Program-made: the position numbers and the translations under genes | Notes under the pieces: model-generated | What the model was told of the DNA's origin: nothing | Seen by the model: the letters and a program-made list of their open reading frames with translations, nothing else | Databases searched by the model: none | Shown: one piece after another, positions 62,237-64,000 of the stretch | Position numbering within the stretch: the stretch's first letter is position 1 | Layout of the letters: the number at the start of each line of letters is the position of its first letter | NCBI GenBank assembly: GCA_903928445.1 | Contig: CAIYRB010000182.1 | Span: 32,417-96,416 of the forward strand | Direction: 5' to 3' | Source of the DNA: an uncultured Pseudomonadota bacterium | GTDB taxonomy: Bacteria > Bdellovibrionota_B > Oligoflexia > Oligoflexales > CAIYRB01 | DNA: 64,000 bases

Positions 62237-63895
62237 ATGTCCAAGCATGTTGCGCAGAATTTTGTCGTCGTCGGCCTGGTGGGTAGTATTCCGGCATTGG
62301 CCCTGGTGTTTGGGCCGGGAATCAACCTGCCTGCGGTGTTTGTGCCGCTTGCCGCACTGACTTTGTGGGGACTTGCGGTCCTGGTGTCGGCTGCACGGCA
62401 AAAAGTCGAGGCTTTGGCGGTGGAAGAACGCCAGGAGCTGGCAAGGCTGCGGCATGATCTGAGTGAAGCGCGACTTAGCACTCCGGCGCCCGTGCCACAG
62501 GCGCCGACTGCTAGTGGCTTCGATTTAGCACTAGCGCGTCAACATATCGAAGATGAGTTCAAGGCGATTAGAGCTAATCTCGACGGTCAAATCATCCAAG
62601 CCAATGAGCGTTATGGCCTAGCCCAGCGCGCCGCTGACCAACTGCGCGAGCAACTCATCGAGGAGCGTAAAGCAAAGGCCGCGTCCCTTGAAGAAGTGAT
62701 GCATTTGAAACTGGCTAGTGAGCGCAAGCGTGGCGGCGCCAGCAGTGGCGAGCAAACCATGCAAAATTCGATGCGCGCCTTGGAAAGCCAAGTTGCTGAG
62801 CGCGACGAGTACGTCAGCGCCAACTCCAGCCTGATGCGCCGCATTGGCGAATTGGTCCCCAGCATCGAGCGTCAGCTCGCAGCCGTCATCGAGCACACCG
62901 AAACCAGCGCGATCGAGATCGGTGACAAGGTCAAGTATATCTATGAAAAGGCGCAAGAGCACTTGGTCGAGTCCAACGAGATCAGTAAGCAGTTCTCCGG
63001 CAAGTCGATCATCGATAGCGACGGGCGCGAGCGCGCTTCGCTATCCGCCGTGTTGTCGCGTTCCTTGCAACTTCTCAGTGAAACGACCGAGATGTTGGAA
63101 GACAACAGCCGACTGAATGTCGAATACTCAAAGTCGATCAAAACCATTCTCGAAAACACCGCGACCATCAACAACATCACCGAAGACATTCAGTACATCT
63201 CCGATCAAACTAACTTACTCGCACTCAACGCCGCGATCGAGGCGGCCAGAGCCGGGGAGCACGGCCGCGGCTTTAGCGTCGTCGCCGAGGAGGTGCGCAA
63301 ACTGTCAGATCGAACCAATCAGGCGTCTAGCGATATCACGCAGATTGTCGGCAAGGTCAATGCCTCGGTGGCGGATATTTCTAAATCGCTGACCGATAAC
63401 CTGCAGAAGACAGCGTCAAAGAAGGAAGCGGTCGATACGGCGGTTCAGGTCTTGCTATCGTCTGCCAAGGATTCGACGGCGGTGTTTTCGAAGTTGGTGG
63501 ATAGCTCGGTGCTTAGCTCCGAGAGTGTGGCCCACAGCATCGACCAGATTATCATGAGTCTGCAGTTTCAGGATGTGACGCGCCAAGAGATCGATGGAGC
63601 GATGTCACCGCTGCGGCAGATCGGTGCCCTGGCTGAGGATATGATCGTGCGGATCGATCAAACCCAAGTGGCGAAGCGGGCGGTTGGTGGAGGGTTTAGC
63701 AGTGGCAGTGGCAGTGGCCCTGCGCCGGTGCAGCCGGTGCGTGCTGCGCCACCTCCAGAGCCGAAGCCGTCGCCGGTGGCTCTGGTTGTGGAAAATAAGG
63801 CGCCACCGCCGCCAGTCGTCAAGGAGAAGGCGCCGGCGCCAGCTCCTGAAGAGCCTGCGTCGGATGTCTCTGCAGGCGACATCTTATTCTTTTAA
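62237..63895 (+). CDS. Methyl-accepting chemotaxis protein without periplasmic sensor domain
   Basis: A 552-residue protein from ATG 62237, with GAGGA about 7 bases upstream. Two membrane segments (residues about 8-27 and 31-50) form a hairpin with almost no periplasmic loop. Coiled-coil segments follow, then the highly conserved signalling hairpin [40 protein letters not shown]. The [16 protein letters not shown] block is typical of this receptor subclass. The end is a Pro/Ala/Lys-rich tail of about 60 residues ending in GDILFF, not a CheR-type pentapeptide. It may sense cytoplasmic or membrane signals. Confidence 0.92.
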   Translation: MSKHVAQNFVVVGLVGSIPALALVFGPGINLPAVFVPLAALTLWGLAVLVSAARQKVEALAVEERQELARLRHDLSEARLSTPAPVPQAPTASGFDLALARQHIEDEFKAIRANLDGQIIQANERYGLAQRAADQLREQLIEERKAKAASLEEVMHLKLASERKRGGASSGEQTMQNSMRALESQVAERDEYVSANSSLMRRIGELVPSIERQLAAVIEHTETSAIEIGDKVKYIYEKAQEHLVESNEISKQFSGKSIIDSDGRERASLSAVLSRSLQLLSETTEMLEDNSRLNVEYSKSIKTILENTATINNITEDIQYISDQTNLLALNAAIEAARAGEHGRGFSVVAEEVRKLSDRTNQASSDITQIVGKVNASVADISKSLTDNLQKTASKKEAVDTAVQVLLSSAKDSTAVFSKLVDSSVLSSESVAHSIDQIIMSLQFQDVTRQEIDGAMSPLRQIGALAEDMIVRIDQTQVAKRAVGGGFSSGSGSGPAPVQPVRAAPPPEPKPSPVALVVENKAPPPPVVKEKAPAPAPEEPASDVSAGDILFF

Positions 63896-64000
63896 GGCTA
63901 TATGCAGTCGGTTGGCGAAGCATAAGAACATGTCCGAAAAATTCCCTGTCTCCCTACTTCCGCGCCTCTGTGCTTAAAATTGGGCGTTTGGGTTTGACCA

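Overview
The window comes from a GC-rich, Gram-negative, flagellated bacterium with a lipopolysaccharide-bearing outer membrane. The evidence is genes for Kdo and heptose-type LPS sugar transfer, an LpxH-like lipid A phosphoesterase, many predicted lipoproteins, outer-membrane barrels, and flagellar fliK, flgD, flbD, motA and motB. FlbD, a sigma54-like site before fliK, the glyA-nrdR-rib-nusB string and the prkA-yeaH-spoVR operon together suggest a deltaproteobacterial or Bdellovibrionota/Oligoflexia-type organism. That placement is an inference, not a direct reading. No rRNA, tRNA, CRISPR array or insertion sequence was recognised.

Layout. 1-9263 (+): the end of a HEAT-repeat protein, an alpha/beta hydrolase, fliK, flgD, then five envelope genes that include a Cys-rich lipoprotein and a predicted zinc-protease lipoprotein flanked by two paralogous secreted proteins. 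9362-13454 (-): glycosyltransferase family 9, waaA (Kdo transferase) and RNase G. 13676-23425 (+): a tightly packed eight-gene run with one membrane-anchored protein, four lipoproteins (SH3, carboxypeptidase-regulatory, PEGA/FlgT-like and TolB-like), a family 5 solute-binding protein, a pseudo-receiver/PilZ protein and a CysQ-like phosphatase. 34328-23422 (-): a long housekeeping run acpP-rpiB-glyA-nrdR-ribE-(small protein)-ribBA-ribH-nusB-(unknown)-dienoyl-CoA-reductase-like SDR-histidine kinase-response regulator-dapF-acyltransferase.

35471-43211 (+) is the most unusual part. It is a co-directional seven-gene cluster: PqqD-like protein, ATP-grasp ligase, type III PLP decarboxylase, a urea-transporter-like/M23 peptidase fusion, a TPR/beta-barrel outer-membrane protein, and an ABC exporter ATPase and permease. 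The decarboxylase starts with a short segment matching the lasso-peptide leader motif YxxPx(L/M)xxxG, which PqqD-type recognition domains are known to bind. A 16-bp perfect palindrome lies just upstream of the first gene. This looks like an undescribed small-molecule or peptide-modification and envelope system.

43540-57967 is mostly on the minus strand: an aquaporin, a TonB-like protein, a long RlhA/U32 protein, a TumE-TumA toxin-antitoxin pair (+), a Fic-family protein whose catalytic core has been deleted in frame, a FlgT-like/outer-membrane protein overlapping spoVR, the spoVR-yeaH-prkA stress-kinase operon, and prfB with its programmed +1 frameshift. 58049-63895 (+): flbD-motA-motB, a TPR protein coupled to motB, and a methyl-accepting chemotaxis protein without a periplasmic domain.
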